64,000 bases of DNA from Flavipsychrobacter stenotrophus (lineage in GTDB: Bacteria > Bacteroidota > Bacteroidia > Chitinophagales > Chitinophagaceae): contig NZ_PPSL01000007.1 in NCBI RefSeq assembly GCF_002954265.1, forward strand, positions 1 to 64,000, read 5' to 3'. Under the pieces are notes generated by a model. The model saw only the letters and a program-made list of their open reading frames with translations, did not search any database and was not told the origin of the DNA. The translations under genes were made by a program, and so were the position numbers. Positions 1 through 9,500 of this stretch are shown here, piece by piece (the first letter of the stretch is position 1; every line of letters begins with the position of its first letter).

Positions 1-1
1 T

Positions 2-309
2 AGCAGCGATTTTGAGGACTCCCATCCTGTAAATATAATCGGTTACAGACTGTTCGTGTATGATATTTTGAATAATGAGCGAGCCCCGTTCTTCCGGATG
101 TCCGAAGGGCTAGGAAGTCAAAATAAATTCCAAATAAATAACAAAAACACTTTATTGAACTGGTGTTCGACAGCTCCCTTGATTACCATGACAACAGTTA
201 TCGAACCGCTTATTTGATTAATACCTTCGCGCCTAAAGCCGCGTCGGTAAAGGAAAAGGGGCTACTCGCCACGAGCAGCCCCATCAATATTCGAGCAATT
301 TTGCTCTAA
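2..309 (+). pseudogene. Decayed 3' end of an unknown gene
   Basis: The plus strand is open from base 2 in one frame and ends in TGA near 219. A second frame picks up at about 165 and runs to TAA at 307-309 with protein-like composition (segment FDSSLDYHDNSYRTAYLI). The two halves join sensibly if one base is shifted near 165, so this looks like the frameshifted C-terminal part of a gene entering from the left edge. I do not recognise the family. The rest of the gene is outside the window. It could also be chance, and confidence is low. Confidence 0.3.
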
Positions 310-420
310 GTGCCCCTAACTGACAAAACTTCGAACCAGATAAAAAATTTCTTTTATGAAATACATTCTTACGCAAGGGTATTAGTTAGTAAATACAAAC
401 AACAACAGAAGAAATGATGG

Positions 421-1262
421 TTACAATTTAAATTTCGAAAATTTCCTTCCATCAAATTGATAAACTCCGGCTCCATCCGTCCCAAACCATAGAATATCGT
501 TTTTATCTCTATAAATTGCCCAGATTAGGTCAGTCCCAAGCCCATCCTTAGTTGTGTAGTTAGTCAAACGTTTACCATCAAACATCCAGACACCTGCGTC
601 AATAGTCCCTATCCAAAGATCTCCTTTTTTATCTTCTGCTATTGTCCATACACGAGCGAGAGTACCTTCTTTACTTTCAAAATTTTTGATGAAATTTGAA
701 TTTTCAAGATTTTGTTGCTTTGTTACATTAACTAACGCTCCACTATCATATCGAAACAAGCCATAACCGTTGTTACCTATCCAAATTGTTCCATTTTGTC
801 CTCAAAAATAGAGCGAACCGGAACACCTAATTCGTTATTTTTAATCCAAGTGTATTCTTTCCCATCATATTTACAAACACCTGCAGTGCATGTCCCGAAC
901 CATATATTACCACGCCGGTCTTTTAACGTACTGTAAATATCGTATTGAAAGCGAGAGTTTTTATTTTCATCCTTAATGTATGAGGTGTGCGGTAGTGCAA
1001 TTTTTACAAGATATTTTCCGTCATAGTAATGATCAATTAGTAACTGGTCTTTCATGAAGTCGTAATTTATTGGCCTCGAACTCATTTCACCTTCTTGCTG
1101 CACAATAAATTGTTTTCCATTAAAATAACAAACTCCCTTCTCAGTTTTAAACCAAATATCTCCATTGTTTGCTTCCTGAACATTCCAAACGATGTTGCAG
1201 CAAATACCATGTTTGTCGGTAAATTGCCTGAGAGATTTTCCACTGTACAGAACAGGAGGTCA
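421..1262 (-). pseudogene. Two-component-regulator propeller (Reg_prop) protein, broken
   Basis: The frames 421-759 and 777-1103 plus upstream sequence give a chain of short repeats of the form GDLWIGT..AGVWMFDGK, RGNIWFGTCTAGVCKYDGK and NGDIWFKTEKGVCYFNGK. These are the Reg_prop beta-propeller blades found in the periplasmic sensor halves of hybrid two-component systems and in free-standing lipoproteins. The reading frame is lost near 785 on the minus strand, where one A is missing from an A run; restoring it reads into IWIGNNGYGLFRYD and joins the two frames. Upstream, the frame is closed by stops near 1262 and no signal peptide or start is seen. There is no kinase or output domain. It is a 5'-truncated, frameshifted remnant, possibly of a propeller-only protein. 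The assembly should be checked for a homopolymer error. Confidence 0.7.
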
Positions 1263-1306
1263 AAAATGGCTTTGTAAAGATTCCCAAATGAGTTTGTATG
1301 TAGGAC

Positions 1307-1343
1307 TGACATGGTGCTCTAACCAGCTGAGCATATAGTGCCC
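1307..1343 (-). repeat. tRNA 5'-half-like remnant (acceptor strand and D-arm)
   Basis: Read on the minus strand from 1343, the sequence resembles the 5' half of a bacterial tRNA: GGGCACT, then a D-arm GCTCAGCTGGTTAGAGC with the typical AGCTGGTTA loop. It diverges before the anticodon stem, so no functional tRNA exists here. A degenerate copy of the D-arm part sits at 4862-4889 in the same orientation, on the other side of the Roco gene. Confidence 0.55.
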
Positions 1344-1741
1344 TTTATTGAACAAAGTCAATATAGTTTATAAGAATCAATAAGGAAATAAAAACAATAA
1401 AAATTATCCCTTACGGAGTATTCTTTCCCATCCGCCACAATTGGGTATAAGATCCATGATACCTGACTATTACTGAGGCTTTAATGGTCCTGTGGTTCTT
1501 TGTTGCCCCGTATTCCTCGTAGCAAAGAATGTAATGAAAACCAAAATGGACTAACAATATATTTTACAAAAAAATAGATCTCAATTCCATCACTTTACAA
1601 CAAATAGAAAAAGTCCAGAATAAATTCAATAACTGACACAAAAAAAAGAAAAATTTCACTTCACGAGCTAAATTATTAGATTTACATAAGTTGCATTTGC
1701 CGCTTGCACTTGAGTCACTTAGCATAAAACACTTACAGAAC
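1344..1741. other. Non-coding leader region before the Roco gene
   Basis: About 400 bases with no supported gene. The open frame of the Roco gene extends back to a TTG at 1691, but ATG at 1742 is the better start because the intervening 17 residues lack any domain. I saw no clear TAnnTTTG promoter or terminator. Confidence 0.4.
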
Positions 1742-4519
1742 ATGAAACAACACATTAAAGAAAAACTAGAGGGTTTAAAATCTAATACCAAGAACGTACA
1801 GCTTACATCTGGTCGACTAAAAGAAGTTCCAATAGAACTTAATATTTGTACCGAAATCAGGTATTTAGATTTATTTGGCAACTCTATTGATGAAATTCCT
1901 GACTGGTTCTATCGTTTTAAGAAATTAGAGCACCTAAGTCTACGAAATAATACACTTAAAGAACTACCTACAATTGTATTTACTCTCGAGAATATTAAAT
2001 ACCTAAACTTATCGGATAATCAAATACATGAAATAACGGGGCATTACTTTAGAAATTTGATGAGTATTGAAAAAGTTGATATTAGTTACAACCAAATAAC
2101 ATCAATTCCTTCAGAAAAAATAACATATTCGAAATGCAACAGTTTAAATATAAAAGGCAATAAATTACAAAAATTTCCAACTGCAGTAAGTGAAATTCAT
2201 ACTCTTGAGAAATTAGATTTGTCTGAAAACAATATTAATTCAATAGAGGATGATGCCTTTGAAGGACTTGAGAATTTGATAGAACTCGATTTAAGTTTCA
2301 ATAAGCTCCAATATTTACCAAGTAGTATCGGTCAATTAAAAAAGCTTAAAAGGCTGAATTTAAGTGGAAATGAGATTAGTTCTTTGCCAAAGGAATTTGA
2401 AAATCTTACCTCCTTGGAGTTTCTGGATTTCAATAATAATCCGATAGGAAGAGTACCAGTGGAAATTTCTTCACAGGGTGTTTCAGGAATCATAAACTAC
2501 TATCTATCGCTTGGTGATAATGTACAATTATTCGAAGCAAAGTTGCTGATAGTCGGACAAGGCAACGTTGGAAAAACCTATCTGATGAATCGCTTGATAC
2601 ATGACTCGATACCCGAAACCCAAACTACAGAAGGGATTGATATAAAAACATGGACGATTCAAACGCAGTCATCATCTGACTTCAGAGTCAATATTTGGGA
2701 CTTTGGAGGACAGGAGATATATCATTCAACTCACCAATTTTTTCTAACAAACAGATCTCTTTACTTGCTAATCTGGGAAGCAAGAACAGATCAACATCTT
2801 ATTAGCTTTGATTATTGGCTTAATGTTATTCGTCTTTTGAGTAGCAACTCCCCAGTAATAATTGTGCTAAATAAAATTGATGAAAGACTTGCCAACATTG
2901 ATGAAAAATCACTCAAGGCAAAGTTCAAAAACATAGTTTCTTTCCATCAAGTCAGTGCAAGTAGTGGTAAAAATATTGACTTGCTCACAACAAAAATTAG
3001 AGCGGAAATTGATTCATTGCCCCTTATTGGTGACAAGCTTCCCAAAGTATGGTTGGAAATAAGGACAATACTAGAAACTCAAGAGTCAAACTATATTTCA
3101 GCTGAACAATATTTAAACATTTGTAACCAGCACGGTTTGTCAAATAAGCGAGCACTTTTTTTAAGTCAATACTTTCATGATCTTGGTGTTTTTCTTCATT
3201 TTCAAGATGACAATTTCTTAAGAAATATACTTTTTTTAAAACCGGAATGGGCAACAAATGCAGTATATAAAATACTTGACTCAAAAGCTGTTATAGCTCG
3301 GAACGGTGAATTTGACTCTGACATGTTAGACTCTATACTTGAAGGATTTGAGCGTGACAAGCGTCCCTACATAGTTACACTCATGAAGAAGTTCGAGTTA
3401 TGTTTCGAGGTTGAAAGAAACTTGTTTCTAATACCAGAGTTACTTCAGCCAGAAAAAGTTGAATTTGATTGGGATTACAAAGATAATTTGCGTTTTGAGT
3501 ACCAATATGACTTTATGCCTGCGGGTATAATGGCTCGCTTTATTGTTAGAACAAGAAATTTGGTATACGATAAAACCTTCTGGAAGAATGGGGTAATTAT
3601 TCAAAGAGAAAATACAAGGGCATTAGTTACGGTCGACCAATATTCTCGAAAGCTTTATATCTGGATTCATGGCAATAATGCATCTTTTTTACTTGAGATT
3701 ATCAGGAAAGAATTGAATGACATACATCAATCTTTGAATTATCCTGATGTTCCTGAGAAAATCCCATGTAATTGTCAAGAATGCATTAATTCAAAGACCC
3801 CCCATCTCTTTAACTATGCATTTGTTAAAAGAGTAGGGTTTGAAAATACTTTCAGAACTATACCGTGTGAAGTGAGTGCTACAGGAGTAAATGTTCATAA
3901 ACTTCTTGGGTTATATCGAATTGATAGTCCTGAGCCTGATAATAATCCCATATACTCACTTGATAAAATCCTAAATGATCTTATTGAAGTTGGATCACGA
4001 ATTCTTGAACGAAAGTTTCAAAAGAAGATTGAAGACCTAATTAATGATGACATTGTTGATTTATTAAGAACCAAAGGGCATAATATTTCAGACCAAACGA
4101 GATCTGGGACTTCTGGTAATGGAAAAGGAGCTGGTGAATTAGACATTATGATTAGGATGAGCAATGGAATCCCAGTTACCATTATTGAATGTTTCAGACT
4201 CGAAAGTTGTGGCCCCAAAAATACAGTAATTGCAGATCACCTTATAAAACTACTTTCAAAATATGACACACATGAGCTTAAGCGTAAATTTATAATTGTG
4301 TTTGGTGAGGCAGAACGGTTTGACAATTTATGGACCAACTATACTCAATACATCAAAGATCTGAATTCTAATAATAATTATGGAGATGACTATCCTCTCT
4401 CGGGCTTTAGCGTGAGAGACGACCTCCATAGCTTTGCAAATATGAAAGTGGGTTTTTCAAGACATGAAAACAATGGCGAAATTGTTGAGGTTGTGCACGT
4501 GATGATAAATATGAAATAA
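1742..4519 (+). CDS. Roco-family GTPase: LRR-Roc-COR with C-terminal nuclease-like domain
   Basis: Predicted cytoplasmic 925-residue multidomain GTPase. Residues ~35-255 are leucine-rich repeats (repeated L..L.LS.N.I..IP units). The Roc GTPase domain follows, with a P-loop GQGNVGKT at ~271-279, Switch II DFGGQE at ~320 and NKID at ~377. COR spans roughly 430-690 and ends with a CNCQEC cysteine cluster (~676-681). The last ~150 residues contain a G-rich stretch, ELD at 799-801, a beta strand, then ECF at 816-818 followed by Arg819. That spacing resembles a PD-(D/E)XK nuclease core, although the canonical lysine is absent. Roc-COR proteins are known to dimerise and hydrolyse GTP; LRRs usually bind a ligand. 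The nuclease reading is my inference. The gene stands alone, between decayed genes and two tRNA-like repeats. The start was set at ATG 1742 rather than the upstream TTG 1691. Confidence 0.85.
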   Translation: MKQHIKEKLEGLKSNTKNVQLTSGRLKEVPIELNICTEIRYLDLFGNSIDEIPDWFYRFKKLEHLSLRNNTLKELPTIVFTLENIKYLNLSDNQIHEITGHYFRNLMSIEKVDISYNQITSIPSEKITYSKCNSLNIKGNKLQKFPTAVSEIHTLEKLDLSENNINSIEDDAFEGLENLIELDLSFNKLQYLPSSIGQLKKLKRLNLSGNEISSLPKEFENLTSLEFLDFNNNPIGRVPVEISSQGVSGIINYYLSLGDNVQLFEAKLLIVGQGNVGKTYLMNRLIHDSIPETQTTEGIDIKTWTIQTQSSSDFRVNIWDFGGQEIYHSTHQFFLTNRSLYLLIWEARTDQHLISFDYWLNVIRLLSSNSPVIIVLNKIDERLANIDEKSLKAKFKNIVSFHQVSASSGKNIDLLTTKIRAEIDSLPLIGDKLPKVWLEIRTILETQESNYISAEQYLNICNQHGLSNKRALFLSQYFHDLGVFLHFQDDNFLRNILFLKPEWATNAVYKILDSKAVIARNGEFDSDMLDSILEGFERDKRPYIVTLMKKFELCFEVERNLFLIPELLQPEKVEFDWDYKDNLRFEYQYDFMPAGIMARFIVRTRNLVYDKTFWKNGVIIQRENTRALVTVDQYSRKLYIWIHGNNASFLLEIIRKELNDIHQSLNYPDVPEKIPCNCQECINSKTPHLFNYAFVKRVGFENTFRTIPCEVSATGVNVHKLLGLYRIDSPEPDNNPIYSLDKILNDLIEVGSRILERKFQKKIEDLINDDIVDLLRTKGHNISDQTRSGTSGNGKGAGELDIMIRMSNGIPVTIIECFRLESCGPKNTVIADHLIKLLSKYDTHELKRKFIIVFGEAERFDNLWTNYTQYIKDLNSNNNYGDDYPLSGFSVRDDLHSFANMKVGFSRHENNGEIVEVVHVMINMK

Positions 4520-4861
4520 GTAGCCTTATTTACTTTGCATTTCTAGCATAGCCCTGTGAGTAGGCCAGGTCGTGTTTATATATTTAACCGGTTTGCCTCG
4601 GGCATTATGGTACAAATTTGACCTTAGCAACATTGTATTAGACCGCATAGGATCTTGATGTAAGTGTATCTGAATTACTCATAATTAACAGCAGTTGCAT
4701 TAACTTGTAGCTGCTTTCTTATTTTTGTTCAATTCTTGGTCGCAACAGCCGTTGCTTTAGTCGCATTGTACTGTATTGTTTGGCTTTTATAATGTTGCGC
4801 TACTCTATGTAGCTGGGCTCGATTTGACCTCAAGATGAGCTTAGAATGTTTATTGGTGGAA
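4520..4861. other. Non-coding region downstream of the Roco gene
   Basis: No open frame with protein-like composition, no clear terminator and no mobile-element gene were seen between the Roco stop and the tRNA-like repeat. Confidence 0.4.
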
Positions 4862-4889
4862 GACATGGTGCATCAAACCAGCTGAGCAT
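4862..4889 (-). repeat. Second tRNA D-arm-like repeat
   Basis: The plus strand reads GACATGGTGCatcaaACCAGCTGAGCAT, matching 1308-1333 (GACATGGTGCtctaACCAGCTGAGCAT) apart from a short central difference. The two copies are direct repeats about 3.5 kb apart and enclose the Roco gene. Only the D-arm part of the tRNA is recognisable here. Confidence 0.55.
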
Positions 4890-4978
4890 TAACGGAGTAA
4901 GTTCCGTATAGGACCTGACGGCTTGCGCTGTAATATCAATATTGATATAAATGGGTAGGTAAGTTTCGAAAAAAAAAT

Positions 4979-5000
4979 CCCAATGTATCACTACATTGGG
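4979..5000 (-). terminator. Rho-independent terminator
   Basis: Perfect 9-bp inverted repeat CCCAATGTA / TACATTGGG with a 4-base loop. On the minus strand it is followed by a run of nine T. It lies about 20 bases after the TAA at 5021, which suggests the transcribed gene originally ended at 5021 and not at the amber stop at 5114. Confidence 0.8.
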
Positions 5001-5020
5001 GTTTCTATTTATTCAATGTA

Positions 5021-5113
5021 TTAAGCTGCTTGTTTATTCTTAACTAAGTAAACTACTCGCTCAGTATCTGCATCAGTTAGAGGTTTTACCCCACCTAACA
5101 ATCCTTCAAAGTT
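5021..5113 (-). other. In-frame tail beyond the amber stop of the upstream gene
   Basis: Directly after TAG (5114-5116) the same frame continues for 30 sense codons and ends in TAA at 5021-5023. The tail begins NFEGLLGGVKPLTDADTE and ends KNKQAA, which looks like real protein and not random sequence. It could be the lost C-terminus after a nonsense mutation, or be made by low-level readthrough. It has no start codon of its own. Confidence 0.5.
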
Positions 5114-5863
5114 CTAGTCATCTGTCATTAAAAGAATAGTTGCACTATCCGTCCACTCATCGTAAGAATCAACTTCTTTAATTCGAAGGATTTTCTTAGT
5201 ATTTAAGTCATTATTAACGAAATAACCGACTACTGTTTTTGCCTTATAGGGTGCCAAAGATGTCTCACATTTCCATGAGATAATGTATTGCTGGTTAGGT
5301 GTATAATTCCCCATTGGCAAAATTACCCCTTGTCTTCCTCCGGGCCAAGAATAAATAGTTGATAAATCCACATCGATATTATTTATTGTCACATTAACAA
5401 ATTTCACAAAGGGGCTTGAGCCGATGGGAGCCCATCCGAGATATAAAGAAAGCTGTGGTTTTAACCCATCGATTGAAAAGTTTCCCTCCCATGGTTTCTC
5501 ATCATAAATTTTGAAAACACTTTGATTTGCATTAGGTAGATTCAAATTAGTCACATAGTTCTGAAATTCTTTACAACTTCCCGAATCAAAAACATATCGA
5601 GTAATCGCATCACCTACAATTATTTCAAGTAGGTTGTCTTGTTCATTGCATGACGATGTCAAAAGTACCTTAACCTTTATGTATTGGCCAAGGTGCATTA
5701 GGAAAATCAATCCATTTGTCACGGTAGATTTTGAACATTGACTAATTACGTATTCTTCATTAAGGTAGGACATCCGTCCACTTCTGAATTTGTCATTAAT
5801 TACAATTTTGAATTCATAGGTCGTACCTAAATGATCTATTACGCTTGCAGAATAATCTTTCAT
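5114..5863 (-). CDS. Hypothetical protein, 249 aa, ending at an amber stop
   Basis: Begins MKDYSASVIDHLGTTYEF and has no signal peptide or membrane segment. Composition is that of a beta-rich globular protein. The C-terminal half includes SLYLGWAPIGSS and a strand-rich segment around QYIISWKCE. I do not recognise the family. It is 29 bases downstream of the 118-residue gene at 5893-6249 and on the same strand, so the two are probably co-transcribed and end at the terminator at 4979-5000. The stop is TAG, and the frame continues sensibly for 30 more codons, so the natural product may be ~280 residues. The ATG start at 5863 follows an AT-rich leader. Confidence 0.6.
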   Translation of the reverse strand: MKDYSASVIDHLGTTYEFKIVINDKFRSGRMSYLNEEYVISQCSKSTVTNGLIFLMHLGQYIKVKVLLTSSCNEQDNLLEIIVGDAITRYVFDSGSCKEFQNYVTNLNLPNANQSVFKIYDEKPWEGNFSIDGLKPQLSLYLGWAPIGSSPFVKFVNVTINNIDVDLSTIYSWPGGRQGVILPMGNYTPNQQYIISWKCETSLAPYKAKTVVGYFVNNDLNTKKILRIKEVDSYDEWTDSATILLMTDD

Positions 5864-5892
5864 GGTTTAATTTTTACTTTAGTTTTAAGTTA

Positions 5893-6249
5893 TTATAAAG
5901 GTTGTTCAGTCACGCCTTTGAGGAAAATAGTCATTAAATATGCATCGTGATTAATATTTTGAATTGTTCCTTTAGGGAAAAATTGATGATAAATGTGATC
6001 AATAAAAGCACTAATACGACGCATTTCCCCAAAATCATTAAACTTTAATAAAATAACTTCTTCTCTTCTTGGTCCATCAACAGATGTTGTAAATTGCATA
6101 ACGACAGACCGATCCATAGATTGAAATTTAAATTGAAAATCTATAGCATAAACAACAGTATCATCGTATAACTCTTTCAAAAGTGCTTCCTTATTTTCTA
6201 ACAATTTGAAATTGCTAAATTTATCATTATCAATTAAAATGTTTTCCAT
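5893..6249 (-). CDS. Hypothetical protein, 118 aa
   Basis: A soluble 118-residue protein (start MENILIDNDKFSNF) without signal peptide, membrane segment or known motif. It is the first gene of a likely two-gene unit with 5114-5863. The middle contains alternating strands (YAIDFQFKFQS, VVMQFTTSVDG) and an amphipathic segment near the end. The function is not recognisable. Its position beside the Roco gene in a decayed accessory stretch suggests cargo gene status, but that is only context. Confidence 0.55.
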   Translation of the reverse strand: MENILIDNDKFSNFKLLENKEALLKELYDDTVVYAIDFQFKFQSMDRSVVMQFTTSVDGPRREEVILLKFNDFGEMRRISAFIDHIYHQFFPKGTIQNINHDAYLMTIFLKGVTEQPL

Positions 6250-6444
6250 ATTGTTTATTGTTTAAATAATTAAAAGAAATTAAATTACATATATTGATAC
6301 TCGAGTAAAATTGTAAACTCGCTATCCGTTTCGACTGCCTTTAGTGTCGGCTAAAGGGGGGCACTTTTTTCTTACTATCAAAAAATGCAAAATATAGCTT
6401 CAGATAAAGTTACAGTAACAATCAGAAATATGTCAAACTAAGAT

Positions 6445-6534
6445 CTAATTCTGAAAATTCTTCTTGAATAATAATCCAATGTCCTTTCCACTTGTCATTA
6501 GAAGCAGTGCTAAAAATACAATTTTAGTTTTCAT
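6445..6534 (-). pseudogene. Signal-peptide fragment of a lost secreted protein
   Basis: ATG at 6534 opens a 29-residue frame starting MKTKIVFLALLLMTSGK, a typical lysine-plus-hydrophobic export signal, and then stops at TAG 6445. It starts 17 bases after the end of the giant adhesin gene on the same strand. It could be the stub of a deleted exported protein or a tiny peptide; there is no homology evidence. Confidence 0.3.
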
Positions 6535-6551
6535 CTCTATTCGATTTGATA

Positions 6552-9500
6552 CTATAGTTGAACAATAATTTTATCTGCAACTTGACCATGTGCTGTTACA
6601 ATCGACAGGATATATACCCCTGTTTCATTGAGGTCAACGCTTATGGTACTGTTTGTTTTGATTTCCCTCTTCAATAACTCCCGGCCTAAAAAATCTGTTA
6701 CAATTAACTGTCCATTTTCTGTAAAGTCCGATGTCAACTTCACATTAAATCGTCCATTGTTTGGGTTGGGTGATATTTCCATTTTACCGACCTTGCCTGA
6801 AGTAATGTCATTAACTATTGTTGGCACTCTTAAATAGGTCTTCTGCATACAATCCTTATAGGTGGTGATGACCCAATAGTACTTGTTTGTAAAGTCAGGA
6901 TTCTCATTATAATAGTTCTGATTAGTTTCACCAACCAAAAGAGATGAATCTAATGTACCCACGTCGTCATAACCCCACTGATAGGTCCACTCAGGATTAA
7001 ACAAGCATACAAAATCAGGATGGTGATAGATCACTTCAGGTGACATTGACGTGTAATCGCCTACAAGTACTACAAACGAGTCCCTCGTTTTACAGGTATA
7101 TCCAGTGTATGATGAAGAAAGAGTTACCCAGGTAAAGCCCGGATACTTAAAGTTAACCAGACAATATTGGTCGTCAATACCGGTAGCCCATACTTCTGCA
7201 CCATTTGCTGTCCAGGTATATTTTATTCCTGATGGAGGAATTGAAGCAGCACCAAAATTCTGGTACATTGTTCCTGTACACAAATATGATGGAGACATAG
7301 TAGTGATCCTCGGCGGAGCAGGTGCTTGGGTTTCAACAAGTACATTTACATTTTGAGTCGAAGTACAACCAGCTGCAGATAGAGTAAATGTATACACTAC
7401 AAATATACCAGCACTGGTAGAATTGGTAAGACTCTCAGATATATAATTAGTCCCAGTACCCACTGAAGGTAATATACCTAAAACACTTGCTCGTGACCAT
7501 ATGAAAGATGTTAGTGGCGTAGCACTACTGGCAAGATAATTTATAGGGACATCTGAACATGTAGTGATGTTCAAGCTACTATTCATTGCCGGAATAGGAT
7601 TGATAATAACTGAAACGGCCTGAGTGTTGCTGCAACCTAAAGAAGTTACAGTGACATTATATATTACACTCGTTGGTAGAGCCCCATTTAGAACAAGTGT
7701 TTCATTAATACTATCAACACCATAACCTGCAACATTCACAATGAGCGGAACTACTGCCCTACTCCATGAATAACTGGCACCAGGACTGGCACTAGTCGGC
7801 AAATAATTAAATGGCGAACCGCTACATACACCTGCAGGATTCAAAGTGCTACTTAAAGAAGGAATAGGATTGACAGTAACATAGAATATGGCAGTATCGT
7901 ATCCGCATGTATTTGACACTACATATCTGACAATTGCTGTACCGGCATTAATACCATCTACCCTAACACTGTCCGAGCCTAATCCAGATGTATTGATATT
8001 GATTACTCCACTTGATGCAACAATGCTCCAGCTTCCACCCTGGACTATACTATGTAGTATACTTGAAGAACCTGCACAAATGCTACTTGGACCAGATATT
8101 GACCCGGCATAAGGAAGCTGTTTAACAATGACGGTATCAGTTACATCTGCAACTCCACATACGTTTGTTACAGTGTAGTGAATTACAACATTCCCAAATG
8201 ATAGCCCGTGCAAGACACCAGTTGAGTTAATCGTTGCAATGCTTAAATTACTGCTGCTCCATATACCGCCAATCGCAGTATCACTCAACAAAATATTAGA
8301 ACCGATACATACGTCAGGCAGCCCTGTAATATTGCCGGCAACGGGCAAAGCAATCACCGCGAGAGACTTGTGAACTGTATCTGATCCGCAGGTATTTGTA
8401 ATTACGTACTGAATTGTGTCTGTCCCAGGCAGTATGCCGCTGACCAGACCTGCAGTATTAATTACAGCATCAGTATTGGTCATCAGCCAGGTTCCACCAG
8501 GAGTAATATCTGCCACAGTAACAGTAGAGCCAACACAAACATATGCAGGGCCAGTAATGCTATCAATCACGGGTATTCGATCAATAAAGACTTCTAATGA
8601 ATTTGTGTCACTACCACAGATATTGGATAGTATGTAAACTGCTGTATCTAATCCATAAGAAATACCTGTCAAAGCTCCTGAGCTATTAATTGCAGCATGG
8701 TTATTCTTAACTGACCAGATACCCCCTGATACAGAATCCAAAAGTATCGTCGTTGCAAATTGGCATACCAATTGACTTCCTGTAATAGACGAGCCATTAG
8801 GTATAGAAAGCACGTGAACCATTACGCTATCTGAAGAAAAACAATTATTTATTCCTGCAGTTACTTTATAATATCCTGAGTCTGACAACGAAACTGGAAC
8901 TATTGCTGTGTTTTGAAACGTTGACGTGTAACCTCCTGGACCACTCCATACAAATGAAACCCCTATCGTAGTATCTGTTGAGCTCAAATTCAATATTGAA
9001 CCTAGGCAGACAGGTGAGTTAGTTGTCAAATGTGGAATGGCAGGATTAGGGGGATCAACTAGTAATCCTGTAACGTAATTTGAAGTACATCCACCTAATG
9101 AGACACTAATGTTTGTATAGGTACCCGCAGTTAAGCTATCAAGAAGTAAATTACCAACTGCATCAGAAGTTTTTACTGTTACGTGAGGAATACCATTTTT
9201 AAGATAATTGACGTTATAAGTGATCGAGCTCCCAACTCCCATTATCTTTATGGCACCACTTATGCCGTTACATGTTACTGGATGTATTAGTTGTACACCA
9301 CTAATAATAAACAGGTTATTTACTGTAACCGTAGCTGTTCTATAGCACCCTGAGGACAATGTGTAAGAAATTGTTGAACTGCCTACTGCTCTTGCATATA
9401 CTAAACCAGTACTGCTTATGGTTGCAACTGAAGTATCGCTACTGCTCCACACCCCACCTGAAACACTATCTGTCAGCTGAGATGTAGTACCGAGACACAA

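Noticed and set aside
257-282. GC-rich imperfect hairpin near the left edge
   Set aside because: No T run follows and it lies inside the decayed coding remnant; too weak to call a terminator.
1095-1277. Plus-strand frame over the propeller remnant
   Set aside because: It lies opposite a decayed gene with recognisable blades and has no features of its own.
1307-1343. Intact tRNA gene
   Set aside because: Only acceptor and D-arm are recognisable; no anticodon or T-arm follows.
6327-6346. CCTTTAG...CTAAAGG hairpin as a terminator
   Set aside because: The stem is short and the strand with a T run has no upstream gene.
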